From Mangifera indica (lineage: Eukaryota; Streptophyta; Magnoliopsida; Sapindales; Anacardiaceae), in assembly GCF_011075055.1 (NCBI RefSeq), contig NC_058156.1, positions 6,200,001 to 6,264,000 of the forward strand: DNA of 64,000 bases, read 5' to 3'. This document shows, piece by piece, positions 1 to 11,110 of this stretch. A model generated the notes under the pieces. It searched no databases. It worked only from the letters and a program-made list of their open reading frames with translations, and was not told the origin of the DNA. The position numbers and the translations under genes are program-made. Numbering within the stretch: position 1 is the stretch's first letter; every line of letters starts with the position of its first letter.

Positions 1-1354
1 AATTTTGTTCCAAAATTATATGCACAAAATGCTATTCAAAGAAACTGGAATTGGTGAATGAAAATCATAGCTACTGCTTGCTTCCTGAAATATAACACAA
101 GATTTTTGGCATAACTGGCTTCAAACGACAGCTAAGATAAGAATGATGAATGTAGCATGCACATAACATGCATGGATGTATGTGACCAATGCACATTACA
201 TCCACAGAGTCCAGCATCATATTCCATTACTACCACACTCTAATCATTCAGAGCTCTCTGCATTTTCTCTGCTAATACATGGACCTTGCTATTGTCTATA
301 TGTCCAAACATCTTCTCAGCTTCTAGATACACCAGCAATTCACTCTACAGTTCTCCATTCCAAAAACCCATTAATAAAATAATAAATAAATGAATAAAAT
401 ATCTAAACATATACATACCCACAATAAACTCTTCCAAACCACAAACCACAAAACAAGTTAAGTCTGTAAACATGCGTCAACTAATTGGTTTATGCTAATA
501 GTTTAATAGATGAAGTAAATAAAGAGGAACAGAAAGTGACTATCGCTATAATGGACTTGAATAATGACATCACCTCTCCATCAATGGGGCCTAACCACTT
601 ACCATTATATAATGGAAGATGCACTTTTGAGACTTAGGACCAACTTACGTGTACGCTTGATCTAACTAGAGAATATTGCCTTTAGCATCATGCACTTGCG
701 AAATTTTGGATGAAAAGAGTGCAAAAAGTAATGTGATTGGGATGAAACTTAAACTACCAACCCACAACACCACCAGGGAACAATGAAGCTCTAGAAATCT
801 TAACAGCACAATCAGAAACAAACTGTAGAGTCAAATCACCCAATATTCCGAGCGATGAGTGTACATCCAGGTGTCTCTTTCCTAAATATTTAGGGCATAA
901 AAAGGGATCAACAATGTAAAAGCAGTTTGATCATGAGAATAACAAGCAATTACTCTTCAGTTCTAGAGTACACTAGCAGAGAAATGGAGTAGTTAGGAAT
1001 AGGCCCACAAGATTTCTTTACTCTTCTACACTAGCCCCTAGATTTCTTTCAGACACCAATAGCAGCATTTACATACAAATCGAGGCATAGGTTATGGCTT
1101 TGATCATCTCACTTGGCAGAGTCAAGTTGATTGATCTTTCATTCAATCTTCAGATGGAAGTACAGTACAAACAAGGTACAGAACCAGAGAGGTTCCTATC
1201 TATCATGCCATAAACTACTGATTATCCTTCAAACTGTCATGATAAATCATGATCAAATCCTGTGCAAGATAATTTTAATGTCATATTATTAACAAGCTCA
1301 GAATCCGGACCAACTGGGAGGAACCATACAATATAACTGATCATCAAACTTAAC
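1..1354. other. Left-edge non-coding stretch
   Basis: No convincing gene is visible here. The longest open frame is short, has no family resemblance, and the base composition is that of AT-rich plant intergenic or intronic DNA. If the ClpR-like exon just to the right is real and lies on the minus strand, this stretch would be its downstream intron, but I found no further ClpR-like exon in it. Confidence 0.4.
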
Positions 1355-1397
1355 CAATTCTGCCTTCACATTCTTTATTTCTTCTCTTGCAAGGTCC

Positions 1398-1844
1398 TGT
1401 TGAAGATTAATTTGAAGATTTTTAGGTGCATCTCATGCGACACAAGTTCATGAACATATTTCTAGGTACATCTTATGTGATACAAGTTCATGAACACATT
1501 TCTAGGTACATCTTATGTGATATAAGTTAAATGTTTGTGCAACTCAAAGTTCAATGTTCATAGCATAAGTTCATGTTCATACATGATTCATGTACATGTT
1601 CAAGTTCATGTTCATACACAAGTTCCATGTTAGTAGCATAAATTCAATGTTAGGGTATTAATGGCTAATGTACAAGTTCAATGATAGGTTCATGTATTTA
1701 GGATTTTAAAAGTCATCTTTGTACCTAAAAATACTCTAGTTGTTTTGTATTTGAAGTATGAATAAAAAATTATAAGTCTTCCTTTCAAATAATTCTCTCA
1801 CACAAAGTTTTTCCCTTATATAAAGTTACCTCTCCTCTCCAACA
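1398..1844 (+). repeat. 5' LTR of the Copia-type element
   Basis: 447 bp, TG...CA ends. It matches the 3534-3940 LTR throughout but is 40 bp longer. The extra length is one additional copy of a 40-bp unit beginning AGGTACATCTTATGTGATA near 1465-1545. It is rich in repeated AAGTTCATGTTC-like words. The last ~100 bp contain TATATAAAG, a plausible promoter TATA box. Confidence 0.9.
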
Positions 1845-1847
1845 AAA

Positions 1848-1860
1848 TGGTATCAGAGCC
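1848..1860 (+). promoter_or_regulatory. tRNA-iMet primer-binding site
   Basis: TGGTATCAGAGCC, the standard Copia/plant primer-binding site for reverse transcription, sits 3 bases after the left LTR. Confidence 0.9.
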
Positions 1861-1882
1861 TAGTTTTTTTTTTTTTTGAGAG

Positions 1883-3526
1883 ATGGCAAATAACAATGGA
1901 GTCTACTCATTTCAATTTCCTCGCCTCACAAAAGAAAATTATGGAACTTGGTGTCTGAACATAAAAGTCGTACTTGGCTCACAAGATGCATGGGATATTG
2001 TTCAGAAAGGTTATGTACAACCTGAAAATGAAGCCAATTTACCACAGAATAAGAAGGATGCTTTAGCGAAGAAAAAAAAGAAGGATCAACAAGCACTCAC
2101 CCTCATCCATCAATGTTTGGATGATTCAATGTTCGTGAAGATGGCCGATGCAACTACCTCAAAGGAAGCATGGGAGATTTTGCAAAGTTCATTTCAAGGA
2201 GTTGACAAAGTGAAAAGAGTGCGACTCCAATCATTACGAGGTGATTTTGAAGCTTTGCGTATGAAGGATTCTAAGTCAATTTCAGATTATTGTTCAAGGG
2301 TAAAGGCCATCGTAAGTCAAATGAAAAGGTATGGTGATCAGATTGAAGATATTCGTGTGGTGGAAAAAATTCTTCGTTCCTTGACTCCAAAGTTTGATGA
2401 TGCGGTTTGTGTCATTGAAGAATCCAAAGATGTAGAATCTTTGTCACTTGAACAATTAGAAGACTCATTACAAGCCTATAAAGACAAGATAAAAAGGAGG
2501 GAAGATGAACCACTGGAGCAAGCTCTAAAAGTTTCTTTGAAAGATGATAATGGCGACACTAACCACAAAGGATGAGACTGTGGTCGAGGTTGTGGTAGAG
2601 GTGATTATAAAAACTTCACCAATGATAAAAGGAGTCATCAATCATATAGAGGTCGAGGAAGAGCAAGAGGTAGAGAAACAGGTAACAATTCTAGACCAAA
2701 TGAGAAGATGTATGATAAGTCTAAAATTAAGTGTTATAATTGTCATAATTTTGGTCATTATTCTTGGGAATGTTATTTTGCAATAACTAATGTTAAGGAA
2801 CAAATTAATGTTGTTGATGACAAACAAGAAGTTGAAAAGTCCACTTTGTTGCTAATAGTCAAAGATGACAAGATAAAAGAAGCAAAATGTTTGAATGTAG
2901 ATGTAACAGATTCGTTTAAAGAAAAGGAATCTACTGAGAGATATAGAGAATTGCTTGTGGAGTTAAATCAAGAAAGGCAAACACGACAAACGACAGAAAA
3001 TTTAGTGTCAAAATTGAATCAGAAATTCAATTGGTTAAAGGCTATAACACACGAGTCAATTAAGCAACGTGACGAGTATGCAAGACTGAAAGACAAAGCT
3101 TTGCATCAGAAGGATGAGGTTACAAGATTAAACAAGAAGTTATCATTGAAAATTATTGATGCTAATAATGCCAAAGATTAGGTTTGTGAGGAGTCTAATA
3201 TGAATCAACAATTTTTAATTAATAAAGTGCAAAAGCGTGATAACATGATAGAACACTTGCATAAGGCATTTGTTGAATATAGAGCACAGTGCTTGTAAAC
3301 TAATGAACCATTTTACAAGGATATTATAGGTGGCAAAGGTTTAGTTTTAAGTACAATGGAATTGGAAAAGAAACATGTGAAATTAGAAGATGAGATAAAT
3401 GAAGTGGAACTTAAGTATGTAAAGACACATGATCAAGTTACGGACATTTTTACAAAGCCACTCAAGTTTGAAGAGTTTCATCGATTACAAGCATATATTG
3501 GAGTAAAGAAGAAGATTTCAAATTAA
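1883..3526 (+). pseudogene. Gag / coiled-coil / RNase H-tail chimeric frame (Copia)
   Basis: One reading frame of 548 codons runs from ATG 1883 to TAA 3524-3526, interrupted by only three in-frame stops (TGA 2573, TAG 3179, TAA at about 3296). Codons 1-230 are a Copia gag (DUF4219/UBN2 type: LTKENYGTWCLNIK near the start, then SISDYCSRVK). An Arg/Gly-rich stretch follows, then a CCHC zinc knuckle CYNCHNFGHYSWEC (about codons 283-296). About 210 charged, heptad-like codons come next (ELNQERQTRQTTENLVSKLN and similar), which I do not recognise as Copia. The final ~35 codons are the RNase H end, with DQVTDIFTKPL. The stops fit point decay of one long protein. Gag would package element RNA; the role of the coiled coil is unknown. 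Confidence 0.8.
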
Positions 3527-3533
3527 GAAGGAG

Positions 3534-3940
3534 TGTTAAAGGTTAATTTGAAGAATTTTAGGTGTATCTCATGTGACACAAGTTCATGAACATATTTTTA
3601 GGTGCATCTTATGTGATACAAATTAAATGTTTATGCAACTCAAAGTTCAATGTTCATAGCATAAGTTCATGTTCATACATGATTCATGTACAAGTTCAAG
3701 TTTATGTTCATACACAAGTTCAATATTAGTAGCAGAAGTTCAATGTTAGGGTATTAATGGCTAATATACAAGTTCAATTATAGGTTCATGTATTTAGGAT
3801 TTTAAAAGTCATCTTTATACCTATAAATACTCTAGTTGTCTTGTATTTGAAGTATGAATAAAAAATTATAAGTCTTCCTCTCAAATAATTCTCTCACACA
3901 ATGTTTTTCCCTTATATAAAGTTACCTCTCCTCTCCAACA
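3534..3940 (+). repeat. 3' LTR of the Copia-type element
   Basis: 407 bp, TG...CA, aligned end to end with the left LTR apart from the 40-bp unit and scattered substitutions. A purine-rich tract (AATTAAGAAGGAG) directly precedes it. Confidence 0.9.
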
Positions 3941-4012
3941 AGTCCATATTAGTTGCTTGACCTTGAAACCTTGCAATTGGCTTCGGATTGGTGAAGAATG
4001 AGCATTTTTCAC

Positions 4013-5344
4013 ATTAAACTATACCACAAAGATGAATGAAAAAAATTCCAACTCAGGATACCAATTGATAGTTACCACAATGACGTTAGCCTTGCCAAAG
4101 GAACTTAAATGAGAAAAAAAGGAAACTGAGATAGAAAGCCACATGACTTTAGCATGCATAAGGCTGATACTAGGTACACTAACAAATTGAACTTGAAAGT
4201 TACTATTGAACAACATAATCTTTAATAACTAGAATTCAAGCCTAAGGTTTTCTATCTATAAAGCCTATAACCAGAAGGTACTTCCTTAGAGCAATTTGGA
4301 TCCTTCACCAGCCAACCAGATTATCCAGGTTTGGACAAAGCATATTGCTTGGAAATGACAAGACATGCAATTGTATGTCATTAAAGCATTGGCCTGAACT
4401 GCATAAAAGAGATCCAACAATATGAAGCTCGGTAAAAAGAAAATAAAAGACAACACTAACTTTGGTGCATCATCTTTAGGAGCTTCAGCTAGGATTTGTA
4501 GGAAGGTAAGGCCATAACTTCCCAAACGCAGTTGAGATAAGAAAACTTGAAGTTAGTATCTTGGGGGGAATTAAAATAAAAACTCAACATCATTCTAACT
4601 TTCAGAATACAAACCAAAGGACATAGGTTGTTTAGCTTTATTAGGCAAAACATGCTTATGGATGAAAAGCATAAAGATTTCTGGCCTCATGACATCATAT
4701 ATTGCAAGCACCTCAGTTTTATAACCCAGCTTCTCACCACCATGAAACAGTGAAATTTCTATAAGTATAGATCAAGTATATAAAAAAAAGAAAAAAAAAC
4801 CTAAGGAAACTAGTTGTTAGCATTCTATCAAATTACTTTTTCCCACTAAATAAAGGAAATTAATGTAAAACAAACAAAATGATATGAAATGGCAAAACAT
4901 GGTTTAGATGGGAAAAAGGGAAATGATCCAACATACATCACATTGTATCATTGGAAGTGAACTTATTGTTTAACTCACATCACCTCCTATGCATTACCAT
5001 TTTGCAATGAATAACCATACCTATGATGGCAAAGTCATAAAGACTTTCCTCAACACTTATATTACCGGTTTGTCACAACAGATATGCTCATCATGCAATT
5101 GGCTCTATATTCAATACATAACAGTTCAGTTAATCCAAGAGGTTCTTTGAGAATTGACCATTAATTCTATGTCATTGCATGACACATTTCACAATAAGTA
5201 GATCCTATCCCAAACTTATATATCCATAAGCCTTTATGTGACAGGCCAATGCTATTGAATATACGATGATACAACACAGAAATGAACAAGGAGAAAAAAT
5301 ATAAATTCTTTTTAAATATTTAATGTTTTGTGGGCCAGAGGTCT
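4013..5344. other. Stretch without a recognised gene; one exon-like segment
   Basis: Nothing here is recognised with confidence. On the minus strand, about 4525-4462 reads LGSYGLTFLQILAEAPKDDA and then meets a GT (CCAAA|GTTAGT), which looks like a real exon end. I cannot assign it to a family. It could be part of the same minus-strand gene as the ClpR-like fragment or of an unrelated one. The rest is AT-rich non-coding sequence. Confidence 0.3.
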
Positions 5345-5353
5345 TTTTTAGAA
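5345..5353. repeat. Left target-site duplication of the MULE
   Basis: TTTTTAGAA, identical to 11979-11987. Nine bases is the length typical of Mutator-superfamily insertions. Confidence 0.9.
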
Positions 5354-5644
5354 GGGAAATTATTAAAAATACCCAAAATGCCCTCCTATTAAGCAAAAAT
5401 AGACAAAATCACTATTTTTAAGCAAAAATAGACAAATTCACTATTCCTAAGCAAAAATGCCCATGACCTTTTTTAAAATGCCAAAATTGCCCCTCTCTTC
5501 ATTTATATAAACCTTCTTACTTACTAAAAAGGGTTAAATGAAATTTTATTAAAATTAGGGGGTATTTTGATATTAAACATTAGGAATAGATAATTGAAGG
5601 GTCAAATGAAAAGTTATTAAAATTTGGGGGGTATTTTGATATAT
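5354..5644 (+). repeat. Left terminal segment of the MULE
   Basis: Starts with the 18-bp terminal inverted repeat, then three spaced AAGCAAAAATAGAC-like words, then AT-rich sequence up to the first ~119-bp repeat. The words recur, inverted and diverged, near 11895-11945. Confidence 0.7.
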
Positions 5645-7780
5645 CAACTCGTATTTTTCAGATTTTTGAAGAATTTTTCGATTGTTGCCATTTTAGGGTT
5701 TTTCAACCTCTAGAATTCGAATTTCAATTCCGTTTTTTCGAATTTCATCGTTTTACGATATATCGACTCGTATTTTTCATATTTTCGAAGAATTTCTCGA
5801 TTGTTGCTATTCTAGGGTTTTTCAACCTCTAGAATTCGAATTTCAGTTCCGTTTTTTTGAATTTCATCGTTTTACGATATATCGACTCGTATTTTTCAGA
5901 TTTCTGAAGAATTTCTCCATTGTTGTCATTTTAGGGTTTTTCAACCTCTAGAATTCGAATTTCAATTCCATTTTTTCGAATTTCATCGTTTTACGATATA
6001 TCGACTCGTATTTTTCAGATTTCCGAAGAATTTCTCGATTGTTACCATTCTAGGGTTTTTCAACCTCTAGAATTCGAATTTCAGTTCCGTTTTTTCGAAT
6101 TTCATCGTTTTACGATATATCGACTCGTATTTTTAGATTTCCAAAGAATTTCTCGATTGTTGTCATTCTAGGGTTTTTCAACCTCTAGAATTCGAATTTC
6201 AGTTCCGTTTTTTCGAATTTTATCTTTTTACGATATATCGACTCGTATTTTTTAGATTTCCAAAGAATTTCTCGATTGTTGTCATTCTAGGGTTTTTCAA
6301 CCTCTAGAATTCGAATTTCAGTTCCGTTTTTTCGAATTTTATCTTTTTACGATATATCGACTCGTATTTTTTAGATTTTCGAAGAATTTCTCGATTGTTG
6401 TCATTCTAGGGGTTTTCAACCTCTAGAATTCGAATTTCAGTTCTGTTTTTTTGAATTTTATCTTTTTACGATATGTCGACTCGTATTTTTCAGATTTTCG
6501 AAGAATTTCTCGATTTGTGCCACTCTAGGGTTTTTCAACCTCTAGAATTTGAATTTCAGTCCCGTTTTTTCGAATTTTATAGTTTTACGATATATCGACT
6601 CGTATTTTTCAGATTTTCGAAGAATTTCTCGATTAATGTCATTCTAGGGTTTTTCAACCTCTAGAATTTGAATTTCAGTTCCGTTTTTTCGAATTTTATC
6701 GTTTTACGATATATCGACTCGTATTTTTCAGATTTTCGAAGAATTTCTCGATTTGTGCCATTCTAGGGTTTTTCAACCTCTAGAATTTGAATTTCAGTCC
6801 CATTTTTTCAAATTTTATAGTTTACGATATATCGACTCGTATTTTTCAGATTTTCGAAGAATTTCTCGATTAATGTCATTCTAGGGTTTTTCAACCTCTA
6901 GAATTTGAATTTCAGTTCCGTTTTTTCGAATTTCATCGTTTTACGATATATCGACTCGTATTTTTAGATTTTCAAAGAATTTCTCGATTGTTGTCATTCT
7001 AGGGTTTTTCAACCTCTAGAATTCGAATTTCAGTTCCGTTTTTTCGAATTTTATCTTTTTACGATATATCGACTCGTATTTTTTAGATTTTCGAAGAATT
7101 TCTCGATTGTTGTCATTCTAGGGTTTTTCAACCTCTAGAATTCGAATTTCAGTTCTGTTTTTTTGAATTTTATCTTTTTACGATATGTCGACTCGTATTT
7201 TTCAGATTTTCGAAGAATTTCTCGATTTGTGCCACTCTAGGGTTTTTCAACCTCTAGAATTTGAATTTCAGTCCCGTTTTTTCGAATTTTATAGTTTTAC
7301 GATATATCGACTCGTATTTTTCAGATTTTCGAAGAATTTCTCGATTAATGTCATTCTAGGGTTTTTCAACCTCTAGAATTTGAATTTCAGTTCCGTTTTT
7401 TCGAATTTTATCGTTTTACGATATATCGACTCGTATTTTTCAGATTTTCGAAGAATTTCTCGATTTGTGCCATTCTAGGGTTTTTCAACCTCTAGAATTT
7501 GAATTTCAGTCCCATTTTTTCAAATTTTATAGTTTACGATATATCGACTCGTATTTTTCAGATTTTCGAAGAATTTCTCGATTAATGTCATTCTAGGGTT
7601 TTTCAACCTCTAGAATTTGAATTTCAGTTCCGTTTTTTCGAATTTTATCGTTTTACGATATATCGACTCGTATTTTTCAGATTTTCGAAGAATTTCTCGA
7701 TTAATGTCATTCTAGGGTTTTTCAATCTCTAGAATTCGAATTTCAACTCCGTTTTTTCGAATTTTATCGTTTTACAATAA
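5645..7780 (+). repeat. Left ~119-bp tandem array (about 18 units)
   Basis: Landmark TATCGACTCGTATTTTT recurs at about 5645, 5764, 5883, 6002, 6121, 6239, 6358, 6477, 6596, 6714, 6832, 6950, 7070, 7189, 7308, 7426, 7544 and 7663. Each unit also carries TCTAGGGTTTTTCAACCTC and GAATTCGAATTTCAGTTCC. Units are about 90-99% alike. The block about 6240-6940 recurs almost base for base at about 6952-7652 (offset 712 = six units), so the array has a higher-order duplication. Short open frames inside it are by-products of the repeat. Confidence 0.92.
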
Positions 7781-7923
7781 TAGTAATATCACTAAAATCA
7801 CATATCCATATATAACCACAGATAAAATATATCATACATATACGCACATACAATAAATATATACATCTAAACATAGAAAGAACGATAAATAAACAATGAG
7901 TCAACTAAATATACATCCGTGAG

Positions 7924-9566
7924 CTACTCGATACAATGAAAATATAACTGCGTCGCTAAACGTCGACGCATAGAGGTAGACGACTCTCGGGGAAAACCGT
8001 AGCTCCGTGACAACGCCAAACACTCAAAAAATCGTAACATAAACACGCCACAGTCACCGGAGCCCAATCCCTGCTGAGGGACATCCGTCGCTCGATGCAA
8101 AGTGAGGGAATCACGTCGTGGAGGCCTCCCTGAAGCTGTCCAAAAACTCGTCGCCTCTAATAACGCGGGAATGAATGTCATATATGGTCGCATACGCTGC
8201 TCAAGAGTCCCTATATTCCCCGAATATGATACATCCGAATAGGCTCCTCATGTGACTCAGATGCTCTGTCGTCCGTGGGCTCTGAACTACAGGGGAACAT
8301 ATAGGCTGCTTCGTAACAGGGGGCTGAATAGGCTCCTCATGTGACTCAGAAGACTCGACAGGTACAACTGAAGGTCCTGACGCTGGAGACGCCCCATCTC
8401 TAGTCGCGATCGGAATCGAAGAAGATGAGAAGGAATCAGCATCGGGTAAACCGGTGTACTCACGAATCTCAGCGTACCACGGTAAACCCTCCTCGATCAC
8501 TGATGGACGAAGAGGGAATGTGACATCCTCCTAGTGATGAAGATATATAAGTTAAAATAATTGTAACATATAATGAATTAATCGATTTATTAATTTACTA
8601 GTACATACCGGATCACTAGTGAAAATACGACCTATATGAGTCCAACTAGGGACGTCCCGCGTACGCCATCGAAACATACGTGGGGACGCATACAGATCGA
8701 CAAGGTCAATCCAATCATGTAATGTGTCCAGAGTCTCATATATCCAATACTGCAATATAATCATTTACAATTTAAATAAATCATTTGACATTTTTTCAAA
8801 TTAATATATATAATCAATAAATTTAACTAACCTGAAAGGCGAAAGGAAATCCGTAGAGGTCGTATCTACGCATCTCAGGCATCCGTCCGGAGCATACTCT
8901 ATCACTCGCCTGTGACATAGACTCGTATGTCATCTGCCACACAGGAACACCCCAGGGATAAGAATTAAACCCATCCAGATGATCGACCAACTGTAAATAC
9001 TCTAAAGACACCTTCTTTCGCCGATCATTTCCTAACAAAACCATGTGAAGAACATACAATAATGCCATCTTGACTGCATCGATATCGTCATCCCCCCACG
9101 GCCTCGATAAGAAAACACGCTCTAGGTCATGATACTGCACCTTCGGACAACCTCGAAAGTACGTATCTCTGATCCTATGACTGGAGGAGTGTGGAATATA
9201 TGAAGAAATATCAGTGTGTCGACTAAATGAAAGACCCGTCACCAATGCAAACTCAAACGAGCTAAAACGAACATCAACCCCGCTAATCCGAAACCAAAAC
9301 TCATCTCTAGCAGAGAATCGATGTAGCTGTCGTAGTATAAATGAATGAACTAATATACCAGAGAATTTAGTCTCGGGTAAACGAAGAAGATACCCGAAAC
9401 ATGTCCTCTCAAATAGTCGTAGCTGCTCTGGGGTCAGTGTAGACATAACCCTACATAATGCTGTGCGCTGTGCACGACATATCAGATCTGTCCGAAAGTG
9501 TCTGGACTCATCAGGGATTCGCAGCTCGCTTTCAACACGTCTTCTTTTGCGAGAAATATCCTGCAA
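7924..9566 (-). CDS. DUF1985 / Ulp1-type protease-like protein of the MULE (partial)
   Basis: Three exons join in phase on the minus strand: 8832-9566, 8609-8749, then from 8530 leftward, with GT/AG borders. Exons 1-2 are a DUF1985 domain (RLPETKFSGILVHSFILRQL, then FEFALVTGLSF and WIYETLDTL). Exon 3 starts with a Ser/Pro-rich linker and stays open to a TGA just before 8201. A second frame, about 8225 to 7924, carries the C-terminal part of a C48/Ulp1 cysteine protease: VPQQGLGSGDCGVFMLRF has the conserved Gln region and the catalytic Cys in GDCG. The N-terminal half with the His and Asp is not visible, so a frame break or deletion near 8200-8260 is likely. Ulp1-type enzymes cleave SUMO-like tags. 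An AG acceptor directly before codon 3 suggests the annotated ATG at 9566 may not be the true start. Confidence 0.72.
8238..8350. repeat. 24-bp direct repeat inside the MULE gene
   Basis: AATAGGCTCCTCATGTGACT followed by CAGA occurs at 8238-8261 and 8327-8350 (spacing 89 bp). It lies where the protease frame changes and where half of the protease domain is missing. Confidence 0.85.
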
Positions 9567-9669
9567 AAATTTACAAAATTCGTTAGTTATGCATAAATAG
9601 CAAATATATAAACAAATGTCTTCATGAAAAAATCATAAAAAGAAAAAAAAATACAAAACAATAAAGGTG

Positions 9670-11110
9670 ATTGCAAAATTTTAAGGTTGAAAACCTTAAA
9701 ATGACAACAATCGAGAAAATCTTCAGAAATCTGAAAAATACGAGTCAATATATCGTAAAAAGATAAAATTCAAAAAACGAAACTGAAATTCAAATTCTAG
9801 AGGTTGAAAAACCCTAGAATGGCAACAATCGAGAAATTCTTCGAAAATCTGAAAAATATGAGTCAATATATCGTAAAACGATAAAATTCGAAAAAACGAA
9901 ACTGAAATTCGAATTCTAGAGGTTGAAAAACCCTAGAATGGCAACAATCGAGAAATTCTTCGAAAATCTAAAAAATTCGAAAAAACAGAACTAAAATTCG
10001 AATTCTAGAGGTTGAAAAACCCTAGAACGGCAACAATCGAGAAATTCTTCGAAAATCTAAAAAATACGAGTGGATATATCATAAAACGGTAAAATTCGAA
10101 AAAACAGAACTGAAATTCGAATTCTAAAAGTTGAAAAACCCTAGAATGACAATAATCGAGAAATTCTTCAGAAATCTGAAAAACGATAAAATTCGAAAAA
10201 ATGAAACTGAAATTCGAATTCTAGAGGTTGAAAAACCCTAGAATGGCAACAATCGAGAAATTTTTTGGAAATCTGAAAAATACGAGTCGATATATCGTAA
10301 AACGGTAAAATTCGAAGAAACGAAACTGAAATTCGAATTCTAGAGGTTAAAAAACCTTAGAACGGCAACAATTTAGAAATTCTTCGGAAATCTGAAAAAT
10401 ACGAGTCGATATATCGTAAAATGGTAAAATTCGAAGAAACAGAACTGAAATTCGAATTCTAGAGGTTGAAAAACCCTAGAACGACAACAATCTAGAAATT
10501 CTTCGGAAATCTGAAAAATACGAGTCGATATATCGTAAAACGGTAAAATTCGAAGAAACGGAACTGAAATTCGAATTCTAGAGGTTGAAAAACCCTAGAA
10601 CGGCAACAATCTAGAAATTTTTCGGAAATCTGAAAAATACGAATCGATATATCGTAAAACGGTAAAATTCGAAAAAACGGAACTGAAATTCGAATTCTAG
10701 AGGTTGAAAAACCCTAGAACGGCAACAATCTAGAAATTTTTCGGAAATCTGAAAAATACGAATCGATATATCGTAAAACGGTAAAATTCGAAAAAACGGA
10801 ACTGAAATTCGAATTCTAGAGGTTGAAAAACCCTAGAACGGCAACAATATAGAAATTCTTCGGAAATCTGAAAAATACGAATCGATATATCGTAAAACAG
10901 TAAAATTCAAAAATACGGAACTTAAATTCAAATTCTAGAGGTTGAAAAACCCTAGAATGGCAACAATCGAAAAAATTTTCGCAAATCTGAAAAATATGAA
11001 TCGATATATCGTAAAACGATAAAATTCGAAAAAACGGAACTGAAATTCGAATTCTAGAAGTTGAAAAACCTTAGAATGGTAACAATCGAGAAATTCTTCG
11101 GAAATTGAAA
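9670..11110 (-). repeat. Right ~119-bp array, inverted relative to the left (about 13 units)
   Basis: Reverse complement of the left-array unit: GAATTCTAGAGGTTGAAAAA then CCCTAGAA, and ATACGAGTCGATATATCGTA, recur at roughly 119-bp steps from about 9684 to 11060. Two units near 9970 and 10170 are shortened by internal deletions. Together with the left array this makes a very long, imperfect subterminal inverted repeat. Confidence 0.9.

Larger units (their letters stand above)
1398..3940 (+). mobile_element. Copia-type LTR element with most of pol missing
   Basis: Two LTRs (1398-1844 and 3534-3940), both TG...CA, enclose a 1.7-kb interior. A primer-binding site complementary to initiator Met-tRNA (TGGTATCAGAGCC, 1848-1860) lies 3 bases after the left LTR, and a purine-rich tract precedes the right one. 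The flanking 5-mers GGTCC (1393-1397) and AGTCC (3941-3945) are a target duplication with one mismatch. The interior holds gag, a coiled-coil segment and the last ~35 codons of RNase H; protease, integrase and reverse transcriptase are absent. The element is therefore non-autonomous. Confidence 0.9.
1355..4012 (-). pseudogene. ClpR-like exon split by a Copia element
   Basis: Read on the minus strand, about 4012 to 3941 encodes a segment ending ARFQGQATNMD, and 1397 to 1355 continues as DLAREEIKNVKAEL, followed by a GT donor at 1354. Removing the LTR element at 1398-3940 and one copy of its target duplication joins the two in frame across one Asp codon. The joined stretch resembles the part of plastid ClpR/ClpP proteins where an IARxQGQATxxxIARKEIKxVK-like segment follows the active-site strand. 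These proteins form the proteolytic core ring of the plastid Clp protease, and ClpR subunits are non-catalytic members. The similarity is from memory and covers only about 30 residues. I found no neighbouring exons, so this may be an isolated fragment. The 2.5-kb insertion would break the exon. Confidence 0.42.

Noticed and set aside
6473..7376. Two identical 63-codon open frames as a duplicated small gene
   Set aside because: Both are by-products of the duplicated 119-bp repeat; no start context or domain.
5645..7780. Regular repeats resembling a CRISPR array
   Set aside because: Units are contiguous ~119-bp tandem copies with no unique spacers, in plant DNA, inside a MULE.
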